Notes under the pieces: generated by a model
Told to the model about the DNA's origin: nothing
The model's database searches: none
What the model saw: the letters and a program-made list of their open reading frames with translations, nothing else
Translations under genes and position numbers: made by a program
Source: Methylococcaceae bacterium UBA6146
Lineage (GTDB): Bacteria > Pseudomonadota > Gammaproteobacteria > Methylococcales > Methylomonadaceae
DNA length: 64,000 bases
Direction: 5' to 3'
Assembly: GCA_002422395.1 (NCBI GenBank)
Contig: DIUY01000009.1
Span: 306-64,305, forward strand
In this document: positions 33,669 through 42,880 of the stretch, piece after piece
Numbering within the stretch: the stretch's first letter is position 1
How the letters are laid out: every line of letters begins with the position of its first letter

Positions 33669-33935
33669 TCAGGAATCTATTTCTTCAATAAAAGTGTTTT
33701 GTATCGGTGTTTGCACATAGTGTTTTTTATCATCCCAAAAATAATAATAGCCTTTTTCAGTGGTCGTCACCTTGCCGTTTTTAATGGTCCACGTCTTTTC
33801 GGTGGTGCCATTGGCATAAGTCACGCGGTAATTGCCATCAAGAAATTCAATGGCTTTTCGGGATAATTGGTTTTGTTGGTCTTGTGTGCAGCCGGTTAGT
33901 AAGGCCAATAAAATTAATGGGGTTAACTTTTTCAT
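33669..33935 (-). CDS. Small lipoprotein (88 aa)
   Basis: Signal with lipobox LLTGC (LILLALLTGCTQ), then a short beta-rich domain (GNYRVTYANGTTEKTWTIKN; KGYYYFWDDKKHYVQTPIQ). Family not known to me. It lies 21 bp upstream of the MxaJ/XoxJ-like gene on the same strand and is probably cotranscribed with it. Confidence 0.75.
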   Translation of the reverse strand: MKKLTPLILLALLTGCTQDQQNQLSRKAIEFLDGNYRVTYANGTTEKTWTIKNGKVTTTEKGYYYFWDDKKHYVQTPIQNTFIEEIDS

Positions 33936-34185
33936 AATATACCTTTAAGAGATTTTTTAAAAAAAGGGTGTCTTTCCATTTTACACATAATGGGGGGAAA
34001 GAATGAATTGTGTAGTGTGGACAAAGACCTGGCCAGCCACTAAACTTTCAGACGGTTGATGTTAAATAAAGTTTTGGTGACAACATCAATCTATCGGTTA
34101 GTCTCTTTTAAACTTGTCGGTATGTGCAAACTAAAATAATTTGATGATTTTTATAACATAACTTCAACATCAGGAGAAAACTCTC

Positions 34186-34950
34186 ATGAAAAAGACGATG
34201 AATGTTTTAGCCCTGTTAGGCTCTTTAGCGATGGTGTCCCATGCTGCTTGTGCAGAAATCCCATCTGCGCTATGCAGCAAAACATTGCCAGATCAAGCGG
34301 CTTTAGAAGCCGCCCTAAAAGCCGCTCAGGCACAAGATAACGGTGGTTTTGCCCTTAATATGTGGGGCACGATTGTTGACCGCGACGGGATTGTTTGTGC
34401 TGTTGCCATGACTGGTGCGGGCAGAGGCGGCCAGTGGCCCGGCAGCCGTGTGATTTCTGCGCAAAAAGCCAATACTGCCAATGCGTTCAGTTTGCATGGA
34501 TTGGCGCTTTCCACGGCTAATCTTTATTCTGCGGTGCAACCTGGGGGCAGTCTTTTTGGATTGCAAGAAAGCAACCCTGTTAATGTGGCCGCCGCTTACA
34601 AAGGCCCGTCTAAAGATTATGGTAGGGCAATCGACCCGTTGGTCGGTGAAAAAATTGGCGGTGTCAACGTGTTTGGGGGTGGCTTGGCGCTCTACGATAG
34701 CACGGGCAAACTGTTGGGCGGCATAGGCGTTAGCGGCGACTCTTCTTGTGCAGACCATAATATTGCTTGGCGGACTCGTTTGGCGTTGAATCTTGATCAT
34801 GTCCCAGGCGGCGTGAACCCGACCCATGCAGACGATAATATCGTTTATGACATTAGCGGTGGCGCAAGTGCCAGCGGTTGGGGACATCCCGTTTGCAGTG
34901 ATGCGGCGAAAGCCATTGCCGAGGGCTTTGCTAAGGCCGGAAACCGTTAA
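34186..34950 (+). CDS. Exported GlcG/HbpS-like (DUF336) heme-binding family protein
   Basis: 254 residues with a signal peptide ending SHAACAE. The DUF336 features are present: DRDGIVCAVAMTGAGRGGQW, SRVISAQKANTANAFS, and the Gly-rich KIGGVNVFGGGLALYDSTGK followed by LLGGIGVSGDSSCADHNIAW. Members bind heme or act as sensors outside the cytoplasm. Several cysteines in the mature part may form disulfides. AGGAG lies 9-13 bases before the start, and a terminator follows. Confidence 0.85.
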   Translation: MKKTMNVLALLGSLAMVSHAACAEIPSALCSKTLPDQAALEAALKAAQAQDNGGFALNMWGTIVDRDGIVCAVAMTGAGRGGQWPGSRVISAQKANTANAFSLHGLALSTANLYSAVQPGGSLFGLQESNPVNVAAAYKGPSKDYGRAIDPLVGEKIGGVNVFGGGLALYDSTGKLLGGIGVSGDSSCADHNIAWRTRLALNLDHVPGGVNPTHADDNIVYDISGGASASGWGHPVCSDAAKAIAEGFAKAGNR

Positions 34951-34974
34951 GTTTTAATCTTTGCAATGCTAAAG

Positions 34975-34996
34975 CCGCTGGCAACAGCGGTTTTTT
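34975..34996 (+). terminator. Rho-independent terminator
   Basis: CCGCTG, loop GCAA, CAGCGG, then six T. It follows the HbpS-like gene by 24 bases. Confidence 0.85.
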
Positions 34997-35149
34997 ACGC
35001 TGGCTGTTTGCCGTTAATTTACCCTTGGATTTTTGTGTCCTAGCCATTTCAAACTAAAGTGTCTGCAACTAACGGACATTCCCCCTCATCCCTCCGCATT
35101 CTTTTGTTAAAATTAATATATATCAGTAACTTAAAATATTACAATGGTT

Positions 35150-35346
35150 TTATAGATGACCGGCAATTTGTTCCAGGGCAATGGCATACAGCGATTTAAA
35201 ACCATCATTTTTTTTGCCTAAACCCAGTTGCGTGTCCAAAAAGCCGATGAAATTGAGTTTCTGCAAAACTCTGTGGCAGAGATCTTGTTTTGTAGGGCGG
35301 CGGCTGATGGCTAGGGTTTTGTTTTTTAATTTATACCCGGGCTTTT
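35150..35346 (-). pseudogene. Possible C-terminal gene fragment
   Basis: A frame of about 65 codons without a Met start, bounded by stops, reads protein-like on the minus strand: KQDLCHRVLQKLNFIGFLD, then TQLGLGKKNDGFKSLYAIAL and EQIAGHL before TAA at 35150-35152. No upstream portion is present. I do not recognise the family. It may be the tail of a deleted gene in this otherwise empty 490-base gap, or chance. Confidence 0.3.
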
Positions 35347-35440
35347 AAATACATTTAAGATGGCACAGTTATTGGTTATCATTCGGGTGCTTTGAGAAAA
35401 GCTAGATTAATTAAATACATAACAATAAGGGGATGGACAT

Positions 35441-36985
35441 ATGAACAAGAAGTTGCTTAATCATGCGATAGCGGTGCTATTTGCAATGCCAACCATAACA
35501 ATGGCGGTTGAACTCGATCCGTTGACGGCAACAGAAAGGCATCAGCAGGCCTATGAGTATCGTGAAAACCAGGCTTACCGCAATAAAGACCAACTTCCTT
35601 TTGCCCATTTGGTCAACAATGATGAAACTGCGGTTGCCCTGTTTCAGGGTCAGTTTCACAAATCATTGCCACATGATGGTAATGGTGTTGTTGATCAGGC
35701 AGCGTACAACGCGTTGCTCAACGCCATACAATCAGGCACGTTTGAGGCATTTGAAGCGGTTCCGGCCGGTGGTGTTGCCAAATTGGCAAATCCCCTCGCG
35801 GCGCAAGTTTATGATCTGGAAGGAAGGGATTCCCACGATTATGGGATTAAGCCTGCACCTAGTCTCGGCAGTGCGGAAACAGCCGCCGAAATGGTTGAAG
35901 TTTATCTAAAAGCACTGTCACGTGATATTCCTTTTGCAAACTTTGGCGCGAGCCCTAGAATACAAAAAGCCGCTTTGGAATTGGCGGGTTTGGTTGATTT
36001 CAAAGGCCCTGTTAACCAAGCGGACTTATTCCGGGGTATTTTTGCAGGGGATCAAGAAGGCCCTTACGTCTCCCAGTTTTTATATAAGGACATCCCCTTA
36101 GGCCCTAAAACCATTGACCAAAAATATACCGGTTATTTGGCTGGTCAAAATTTTATGACATCGTTTCCTAGTTGGTTGGCCATACAAAACGGTCAAAATC
36201 CGACTGAATCGGTAGCAACAACCAAAGCAGGCTATATCACCACAGGCCGTGATTTGTCGGCTTATGTGCATAGGGATTTCACCTACCAGGCTTTTCAAAA
36301 TGCCGCATTAATCTTATTGGGCATGGGGCCCAATGTTTGGGATGATGGCAACTCATACAAGACGGCGGCAAGACAAGGCGCCTTTGTTGACAGGGGGGCT
36401 GCGGAGATTTTGGATATGGTGGCTAGGGCAGGCAATGCCAGCCTACGTGCTGCTTGGTTCCAAAAATGGAATGTCCATCGCCGTTTACGCCCTGAAGCAT
36501 ACGGTGGTTTGGCGCAAACAAACCCTGGTCTGCTGCATCCGCAATTTCTGACCTCGTATGCGTTGAAAAGGGTGCAGACCCTATACGGCAGCCCTTTGTT
36601 GCCGATGGCTTATCCTGAAGGCTCCCCCAACCACCCAGCTTATCCTGCGGGCCATGCAAGCATTTCCGGCGCGTGTGTGACAGTGTTGAAAGCGTTTTTT
36701 AAAGAAGACGCCACCATCGCTTCACCCGTGGAGCCTGGATTGACAAGAACCACCTTGCAAGTTTATGGCGGTACTTTGACAGTCGGTGGGGAGCTTAACA
36801 AATTGGCGTCAAACATTTCTTTAGGTCGTGATTGGGCCGGTGTCCACTACCGTAGTGATGGCAGCGATGGTATTTTGTTAGGTGAACAAGTCGGTATTGC
36901 CATCCTTAAAGACTGGCGGGATGCTCATCCAAGCGCCCCTAAGTTGACTTTGGTGAAATTTGATGGTGAGGAAATCAGGATATAA
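35441..36985 (+). CDS. Vanadium-dependent haloperoxidase-family (PAP2-fold) exported protein
   Basis: 514 residues with a signal peptide (LFAMPTITMA). The vanadate-binding motifs are in place: KWNVHRRLRPE (Lys, Arg-Pro), PAYPAGHASISGAC (Ser/Gly-His) and SLGRDWAGVHYRSDGSDG (Arg, and the His that binds vanadate). These residues match vanadium haloperoxidases of the bromoperoxidase type and the related acid phosphatases. Such enzymes oxidise halides with peroxide, acting here in the periplasm or outside; halide preference cannot be read from sequence. The gene stands alone, followed by a very long palindrome. Confidence 0.87.
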   Translation: MNKKLLNHAIAVLFAMPTITMAVELDPLTATERHQQAYEYRENQAYRNKDQLPFAHLVNNDETAVALFQGQFHKSLPHDGNGVVDQAAYNALLNAIQSGTFEAFEAVPAGGVAKLANPLAAQVYDLEGRDSHDYGIKPAPSLGSAETAAEMVEVYLKALSRDIPFANFGASPRIQKAALELAGLVDFKGPVNQADLFRGIFAGDQEGPYVSQFLYKDIPLGPKTIDQKYTGYLAGQNFMTSFPSWLAIQNGQNPTESVATTKAGYITTGRDLSAYVHRDFTYQAFQNAALILLGMGPNVWDDGNSYKTAARQGAFVDRGAAEILDMVARAGNASLRAAWFQKWNVHRRLRPEAYGGLAQTNPGLLHPQFLTSYALKRVQTLYGSPLLPMAYPEGSPNHPAYPAGHASISGACVTVLKAFFKEDATIASPVEPGLTRTTLQVYGGTLTVGGELNKLASNISLGRDWAGVHYRSDGSDGILLGEQVGIAILKDWRDAHPSAPKLTLVKFDGEEIRI

Positions 36986-37015
36986 GTAACCGGTCATAAA
37001 TTCTTTAACGTAATT

Positions 37016-37072
37016 ATCGTAGAAGCGGCCCCTTGGCCGCGATTATTGCGGCCAAGGGGCCGCTTCTACGAT
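37016..37072. repeat. Long perfect palindrome (25-bp arms)
   Basis: Arms at 37016-37040 and 37048-37072 are exact complements around loop GATTATT. The core GGCCGCGATTATTGCGGCC recurs in altered form at 45901-45933. It sits 31 bases after the haloperoxidase stop and could stop transcription or bind protein as a REP-like element. Confidence 0.8.
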
Positions 37073-37130
37073 GTTAAAAAACTTTTTGTGATTAACGAGT
37101 GTTATGGCAATGTCGCTTGGATGGATCGAG

Positions 37131-38306
37131 TTACGGCGTGCCCGTTTTCTCATGCTTACGTTTACGCAAGCTCAATGCGACAAAAAAAGTGCCTATATAA
37201 ATTAGAAAACCTAACACCATCATAGCGATCACCGGGTCGGCATTTTTTGATGCGGCGTAGGTATAAAAGCCCACCCCCAGCAGCATGGCAAGATTGTTGA
37301 AAAATCCTTGCAATGCAACCGCCCGCCCGCTACCGATGCTGTTATTGCCCAATTCTTGTAGCACGGCGTTAACAGGGACAATAAACATGCCGCCCATCAT
37401 GCCTATAGACAATAGAGCAAAGCGGGCGGGCCAGATGCTGTCAGTCAAACCTAGCACAACAATAAATGCCGCCATCAAATACGCGGGGATTCGGGCGCGG
37501 CGCAACTTCTCTAAAGGGATTAATTGCGGCACAATCGCTGAACCCACGATAATGCCGATAGCCAGGAACAAAGTCAGTTCAGCAATTTCGGACGCATTTT
37601 TCGATAATAAAATCAGTGGCGCCCAAGCAATGATGATGACGCGCAAGGTTGCCGCCGCCAACCAGAATAAACCTCCCCCTAGGATTGCAAATGAAGAGCG
37701 CGGCAAGGTAAAAAAATGCCTGATCTCTTTGCTGAAGGCGATTATTTTTGAGCCTTTAGCGGCTATTCGGATAGTCCCGGCAGGTAAAAAATAAGTCAGC
37801 AAAGCCGAGATGACGAACACTACAATACATCCGCCCAGTGCGGCTTGCGTGGAATAATCGGCCACCTTAGCCCCCACCATCATGCCCAAAAGAATGGCAA
37901 GGATGGTTGACCCTTCCATTAAACTATTTGCTTTGACCAACGCGTTATGGTCAGCCAGTTCCGGCAGGATGCCGTATTTGACGGGATTATAAATGGCCGC
38001 GCCAATCCCGACGATGCTATAAGCGATGATCGGCTCTATGTTTAACAGCAATAACGCAGCGCCAGCGGCTTTGATCAAATTGGCAACCAGCAATACCCGT
38101 GCTTTGGCATGGGTGTCGGCAATCTCGCCTGCCCACGGCGCCAGCACCACATAAGCGATGGTGAAGGCGCTTTGCACGGCGGGGATATACCAGCTTTCCG
38201 TATGGGCTGATTGCATCACCAAGGCAATCACGGTGAACAACACGGCATTATCGGCAAATGCGGACAGGAACTGGGCAAGCAGGAGCGGGTAAATCTGTTT
38301 GTTCAT
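37131..38306 (-). CDS. lplT: Lysophospholipid transporter (MFS)
   Basis: 391 residues, about 12 membrane helices, starting YPLLLAQFLSAFADNAVLFT. LplT flips lysophosphatidylethanolamine and lysophosphatidylglycerol to the inner leaflet for reacylation by Aas. It is encoded 44 bp after aas on the same strand, which supports the call over other MFS permeases. The basic C-terminus (LRKRKHEKTG) is cytoplasmic. Confidence 0.92.
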   Translation of the reverse strand: MNKQIYPLLLAQFLSAFADNAVLFTVIALVMQSAHTESWYIPAVQSAFTIAYVVLAPWAGEIADTHAKARVLLVANLIKAAGAALLLLNIEPIIAYSIVGIGAAIYNPVKYGILPELADHNALVKANSLMEGSTILAILLGMMVGAKVADYSTQAALGGCIVVFVISALLTYFLPAGTIRIAAKGSKIIAFSKEIRHFFTLPRSSFAILGGGLFWLAAATLRVIIIAWAPLILLSKNASEIAELTLFLAIGIIVGSAIVPQLIPLEKLRRARIPAYLMAAFIVVLGLTDSIWPARFALLSIGMMGGMFIVPVNAVLQELGNNSIGSGRAVALQGFFNNLAMLLGVGFYTYAASKNADPVIAMMVLGFLIYIGTFFVALSLRKRKHEKTGTP

Positions 38307-38350
38307 AGACCGTAACCTTTTGTTTAAGTGATGATGTTTTTTAGGGGGAA

Positions 38351-40495
38351 CTAAACCTGGGTTGCAGCTAAGTTGGTCACTGCCGGATAATCGACCTTAC
38401 CGGTTGCCATGACCGGAATGGCATCAACAACGATGATTTTTTTAGGTAGGCAGATAGCGGCAACGCCGCTGGCAACGGTGGTCAATTCGCTTATGGCCGC
38501 TAGTTTTTGCGTGGTCAGCAGAATAATTTGCTCGCCTTTTTTCGCATCCGGCAAACTGATGGCGGCATGTTGGGCATCCGGCCAAGCCTTGGTTGCCAAT
38601 TGTTCAACCACCGTTAATGACACCATTTCCCCGCCCACTTTGGCAAAGCGTTTGCTGCGCCCACGGATACTGAGAAAACCATCCTCATCAACATTGACAA
38701 TATCGCCGGTGTCATACCAGCCCGGCCCGTAAATGGATGCGGTCGGGGCCAGTTTGCCCGGGGCGTCCGCCAACAGATAACCGAGCATGATATTGGGCCC
38801 TTTAACATGCAGTTTTCCGGCGTCTTCAATGCCTTCGACCGGCTCTATCTGGTAACGCATACACGGCATAAAGCGGCCGACTGTGCCCGCCTTAAAGTCA
38901 ATCGGGGTGTTCACCGCGGTGACGGGCGCGGTTTCCGTCGCGCCATAACCTTCTAAAATACGGATGCCGAATTTGTCCGCCCATAGCTTACGGGTGCTTT
39001 CTTGTAATTTTTCCGCACCGGCAACCACATAACGCAGGTTATAAAAATCATAGGCGTGGGCTTTTTTACCGTAGGCGGCCAAAAAGGTGTTGGTGCCGAA
39101 CATGATGGTCGCGCCGATTTCATAAGCGATTTCGGGGATCACGCTAAAGTGCAGTGGGCTTGGGTAAAAGAAGGTGGTCATGCCGCTCAGCACGGGCAGC
39201 AAAGTGCCCACGGTAAAGCCGAAGGAATGGAACATCGGCAGGAAATTCAGCACCACATCTTGTGGGTTAAAACTGATACGCGCGGCGATTTGCTTATGGT
39301 TGGCGAGGATATTGGCGTGCGATAACACCACGCCTTTAGGGCTCCCTTCAGAACCGGAAGTAAATAAGATGACCGCCGCGCTATCGGGGGAATATTGGTT
39401 GTGCTTGTACCAATAATTGGCGGATTTGCTTTGCACCAGCGCCTTGAGTTTGTCGAAGCCGGAAATATGTCCGGCCACATCTTCGAGATACACCAGGTTT
39501 ACGTGCCGGGCGAGTTGTTCCGCTTCGCCAGTCAGTTTGGCCAGCGCAATAAAGCGGCGTGAGGTCAGGACGGTTTTGACTTGTGCGATTTGGCAGGCAG
39601 ACAGCATTCCAGCGGAGCCGGTCGAATAATTCAACATGGCAGGGACGCGCCCATGCAATTGCAAGCCCAACACCACGCACAGGGTTTTGGTCGTGTTCGG
39701 CAGAAAAACGCCGATATTTTCACCCGCTCCGGTCATTTCCTTGATGGCATTGCCGATGGCAATCGTGCGGGTGATAAGGCTGTCATAAGACAACGGCACA
39801 CGCTCAAGGTCTTCGGCAACGGTGTGTTGGCCGCCGTGTATCGCCCGTGCCTCAAGCAGGTGGGCGAAGATGGTTTGCCGGTAATGGCTGGTCGCAAACA
39901 TCATCTCCGTCATCATGTCGGCTAGGATATGACCGCTATGTTTACGGCGGTTTTTACCATTGCCCCCCCCTCGTGCGGCAAGTTGGGTGGGTGGCAAAAT
40001 CTGGATGGTGATTTTGGGGAACAAACGCAACCTGAAAATATTGCGCATTTTAGAAAAATGCGTGTACTGGGCGCCTTCAATGCGTATCGGCAATATCGCT
40101 GCGCCCGATTTGTCGGCGACCATGCCGGTGCCGTCGTAAATTTTCATTAAAGAGCCGGTCGCGGTGATGCGGCCTTCAGGGAAAATGGCGGTTTTGCTGT
40201 CGTTATGCTTTAAATGATGGATCAAGTTTTTTAATGATAACGGCTGGGTGGGATCCATCGGAAAAACATGGGACAAACCCAAAAAGGGTTTCAGCCACCA
40301 GCGTTGGGAAATATGCGTGTTGATTGCAAAGGTGATGTCGTCGGGCAAAAACACGCCCAGCAATAACGGGTCTAAAAATGAAGTGTGGTTGGCGATAATT
40401 AAAACCTTATTGCCCGCCTTGTGATAATTGTCCAACCCTTTAATTTCGACCTTATAAATTAAGGTCAACAGCCAGTGTAAAAATTTTTTTAGCAT
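38351..40495 (-). CDS. aas: Bifunctional 2-acylglycerophosphoethanolamine acyltransferase / acyl-ACP synthetase
   Basis: Aas reacylates lysophospholipids flipped by LplT. The N-terminal acyltransferase has NHTSFLDPLLLG (H-x4-D) and FPEGRITATGS. The C-terminal AMP-forming domain has LFTSGSEGSPKGVVLSHANI, EGYGATETAPV and the late GWYDTGDIVNVDEDGFLSI and SKRFAKVGGEMVS motifs. The start is ATG 40495 (MLKKFLHW), since the Shine-Dalgarno GGAGG lies 8 bases upstream of it, inside the longer frame that starts at 40516. Length 714 residues, as in E. coli (719). It is cotranscribed with lplT. Confidence 0.95.
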   Translation of the reverse strand: MLKKFLHWLLTLIYKVEIKGLDNYHKAGNKVLIIANHTSFLDPLLLGVFLPDDITFAINTHISQRWWLKPFLGLSHVFPMDPTQPLSLKNLIHHLKHNDSKTAIFPEGRITATGSLMKIYDGTGMVADKSGAAILPIRIEGAQYTHFSKMRNIFRLRLFPKITIQILPPTQLAARGGGNGKNRRKHSGHILADMMTEMMFATSHYRQTIFAHLLEARAIHGGQHTVAEDLERVPLSYDSLITRTIAIGNAIKEMTGAGENIGVFLPNTTKTLCVVLGLQLHGRVPAMLNYSTGSAGMLSACQIAQVKTVLTSRRFIALAKLTGEAEQLARHVNLVYLEDVAGHISGFDKLKALVQSKSANYWYKHNQYSPDSAAVILFTSGSEGSPKGVVLSHANILANHKQIAARISFNPQDVVLNFLPMFHSFGFTVGTLLPVLSGMTTFFYPSPLHFSVIPEIAYEIGATIMFGTNTFLAAYGKKAHAYDFYNLRYVVAGAEKLQESTRKLWADKFGIRILEGYGATETAPVTAVNTPIDFKAGTVGRFMPCMRYQIEPVEGIEDAGKLHVKGPNIMLGYLLADAPGKLAPTASIYGPGWYDTGDIVNVDEDGFLSIRGRSKRFAKVGGEMVSLTVVEQLATKAWPDAQHAAISLPDAKKGEQIILLTTQKLAAISELTTVASGVAAICLPKKIIVVDAIPVMATGKVDYPAVTNLAATQV

Positions 40496-40682
40496 GATGC
40501 TTCCTCCTTTTGACATTCTAGCAGATATTAAATCGTGTCTTGCGTGGGGGACATTTCAGCCGTGATATTTTTTACCTAAAGCGGACAATCCAGCCATTTT
40601 GCACAAGGATTTTTTATCTGCCAAAAACTCAGCCGTTCAGCATAAAATCCCCGCATAGATTGCAAAGGTATTTAAAAACTAA

Positions 40683-40777
40683 GGTGGTGGGTTAAATCTG
40701 TAGCTGCACGTTGATAAGCTGGAATGCAAACCTTGGTTTGCCTCAGTACAAGCAAGCACCACATTTAACCCACTACC
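40683..40777. repeat. MITE-like element related to copies A and B
   Basis: Left end GGTGGTGGGTTAAAT and right end ATTTAACCCACTACC are near-inverse; the interior holds the palindrome GCAAACCTTGGTTTGC. Length (95 bp) and ends (GGTxGTGG...) match the 93-bp copies at 30243 and 52247, though the interior differs. Found in the otherwise empty 382-base gap upstream of the mtdB pair. Confidence 0.55.
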
Positions 40778-40898
40778 AAAAACAAAGCAGTTTAAAGTTA
40801 TTTTGTGACAAAAGCCGTCGCACCGGAAAGCACAATGGCATTGTTATTCTGGCATTTTTTCTTTTATACTTGCGGGCTAATTACATTAAGGAACTATC

Positions 40899-41807
40899 AT
40901 GGAAAAGCCACTCATTCTACACATGCTGACTACGGCTAAAAACCTAAGCCCATTCGACGTTAATATGGCGTTGGATGCTGGCTGGGTTGCGGCACTGCCT
41001 TATACTAATGTTGAACCGGGTGAGGTTCAGGGCTTGGTGCAGGACGCCATTTTTTCGCGCAGCACTAAAAATTTGAAACGCACCGGGATATTTATTGGTG
41101 GCCGTGACACCAAGCAGGCCATGGATATGCTTAAGATTTCCAAGCATTCAATGGTCCCGCCCTTTGAAGTGTCTGTTTTTGCTGACCCCAGCGGCGCGTT
41201 CACCACGGCGGCGGGCATGGTTGCCGCTGTCGAGCATGAATTGATGACAAAATTTAACACCACGCTAGCCGGTAAAAATATTCTGGCGCTAGGCGGCACC
41301 GGGCCGGTCGGCCAGGCGGCTGCGGTGATTGCCGCCCAAGCCGGTGCACAGGTAAGGATCATCGGCAGACAGTTGGAAAAAGCCCAACATGTCGCCGAGC
41401 TTTGCAGCAATGAATTCGGCAAAGGAAAAATCACCATTACAGCGGGCGCCGATGCGTACAAAGCGGAGTACATGGAAACGGCCGATGCCATTTTTGCGAC
41501 CGGCGCCGCCGGTATTGAGTTGGTCAGTGCCGAATTAATCGCCCACGCCGCAAACCTCAAGGTTGCCGCCGATGTCAATGCTGTGCCGCCAGCCGGTATC
41601 GCAGGTGTTGACGCATTCCATAACGGCACGCCAATTGAAGGCTCTTGCAGTGGTGCTGTTGGGATTGGCGCATTGGCTATTGGTAATGTTAAATATCAAA
41701 CGCAGAATTTGTTGTTAAAAAGCATGTTGAACACTGAACAGCCGGTTTATCTGCATTTTGAACATGCGTTTGAAGTGGCAAGAAACTATATAAAATCCAA
41801 AGCTTAA
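40899..41807 (+). CDS. Methylene-tetrahydromethanopterin dehydrogenase (MtdB-type), copy 1
   Basis: MtdB oxidises methylene-H4MPT to methenyl-H4MPT with NAD(P)+ in C1 oxidation. The 302-residue protein has HMLTTAKNLSPFDVNMALDA, LVQDAIFSRS, RTGIFIGGRD, PPFEVSVFADPSGAFTTAA, the nucleotide-binding GGTGPVGQAAAVIAAQAGA, and DVNAVPPAGIAG with VGIGALAIGNVKYQTQ near the end, as in Methylobacterium MtdB. The strand after the Rossmann glycines reads VRIIGRQ, whose arginine could favour NADP. AAGGA precedes the ATG. It is the first of a tandem pair, 29 bp before copy 2. Confidence 0.9.
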   Translation: MEKPLILHMLTTAKNLSPFDVNMALDAGWVAALPYTNVEPGEVQGLVQDAIFSRSTKNLKRTGIFIGGRDTKQAMDMLKISKHSMVPPFEVSVFADPSGAFTTAAGMVAAVEHELMTKFNTTLAGKNILALGGTGPVGQAAAVIAAQAGAQVRIIGRQLEKAQHVAELCSNEFGKGKITITAGADAYKAEYMETADAIFATGAAGIELVSAELIAHAANLKVAADVNAVPPAGIAGVDAFHNGTPIEGSCSGAVGIGALAIGNVKYQTQNLLLKSMLNTEQPVYLHFEHAFEVARNYIKSKA

Positions 41808-41836
41808 TTCCCCCGCACTCACCCAGAGGTTCTCTA

Positions 41837-42742
41837 ATGGAGAAACGTAGCATACTGCACATGCTTGACCCCATGCCACACAATAGCCCGTTTGATATCA
41901 ATATGGCTATGGATGCCGGCTTTGATGTAATGATGCCCTACAGTAATGTCAAATTGGACAGCGTTCATGGTTTAACGCAAGATGCTATTTTCTCCCGCGG
42001 CCCGGCAGGTGTTAAGCGTACCGGCATTTTTATCGGTGGCCGTGACTTAGGCTTGGCAATGGATATGCTGAATACTTGCCAACAAGCAATGGTGCCGCCG
42101 TTTGAAGTGTCCGTTTTTGCCGACCCAAGCGGCGCGTTTACGACCGCTGCGGCGTTGGTCGCCTGTGTTGAAAAAGAACTTAAAGCCAAACATGGTAAAG
42201 AACTGAAAGACTGTAAGGCGTTGGTTTTTGGCGGCACCGGCCCAGTGGGTATCGCCACGGGGGTTATTGCGTCGTTGGCAGGGGCAAGCACCAGCTTGGT
42301 CGACCATTTGTCCCAAGCCACTGCTGAGGATATTGCCCAAGCCTACAACCGCCGTTTTGATTGTGCGCTTAACGGGGCCGCCGCCCGCTCCGATGCTGAA
42401 AAAAGCGTCCTGCTTGCTGATGTGGATGTGGTTTTTTGTACCGCGAAAGCGGGCGTCCAGGTGCTTAGCGCGGCGGTGCTAAAAGGTGCCGCTCGGCTGA
42501 AGGTGTCCGGTGATGTGAATGCCGTGCCGCCATTAGGGATTGAAGGCCTCAAGCGCCATGATTTTGGTGCGCCCTTGATTCATGCCATTAATGCCCAAAA
42601 TGCAGTCGGTGTCGGCGCTTTAGCAGTGGGCAACATTAAATATCGGCTACAAAACGAAATGTTGAAATTGATGCTCACAACGGAAACGCCATCCTACCTT
42701 GACTTCAGGGACGCTTTTAAGAAAGCCAGGGAGCTTGTTTAA
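41837..42742 (+). CDS. mtdB: Methylene-tetrahydromethanopterin dehydrogenase (MtdB-type), copy 2
   Basis: 301 residues, clearly paralogous to copy 1 but diverged: HMLDPMPHNSPFDINMAMDA, LTQDAIFSRGPAG, RTGIFIGGRD, PPFEVSVFADPSGAFTTAA, GGTGPVGIATGVIASLAGA and VGVGALAVGNIKYRLQ. Its LTQD-x-IFSR-x-P and LDFRDAFK segments look closer to Methylobacterium MtdB than the matching parts of copy 1, so I put the symbol here with reserve. After the Rossmann motif it reads SLVDHLS, lacking copy 1's arginine, hinting at a different cofactor balance. AGAGG precedes the ATG. Confidence 0.88.
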   Translation: MEKRSILHMLDPMPHNSPFDINMAMDAGFDVMMPYSNVKLDSVHGLTQDAIFSRGPAGVKRTGIFIGGRDLGLAMDMLNTCQQAMVPPFEVSVFADPSGAFTTAAALVACVEKELKAKHGKELKDCKALVFGGTGPVGIATGVIASLAGASTSLVDHLSQATAEDIAQAYNRRFDCALNGAAARSDAEKSVLLADVDVVFCTAKAGVQVLSAAVLKGAARLKVSGDVNAVPPLGIEGLKRHDFGAPLIHAINAQNAVGVGALAVGNIKYRLQNEMLKLMLTTETPSYLDFRDAFKKARELV

Positions 42743-42880
42743 GAAATCCAGTGGCGGGTTGGTGTTGGAGACTGTTTGTTGATGGTTGTGCGTCCTTCAA
42801 TGACCCGCAGCCTTACTGCTTAACCAGCAACCGAGCCAATTTAACCAGAAACTGACCGTATAGGGTAAGAAGCGAATAAA

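Noticed and set aside
34315..34887. 190-residue minus-strand ORF opposite the HbpS-like gene
   Set aside because: The plus strand encodes a recognisable exported DUF336 protein with SD and terminator; the antisense frame resembles nothing.
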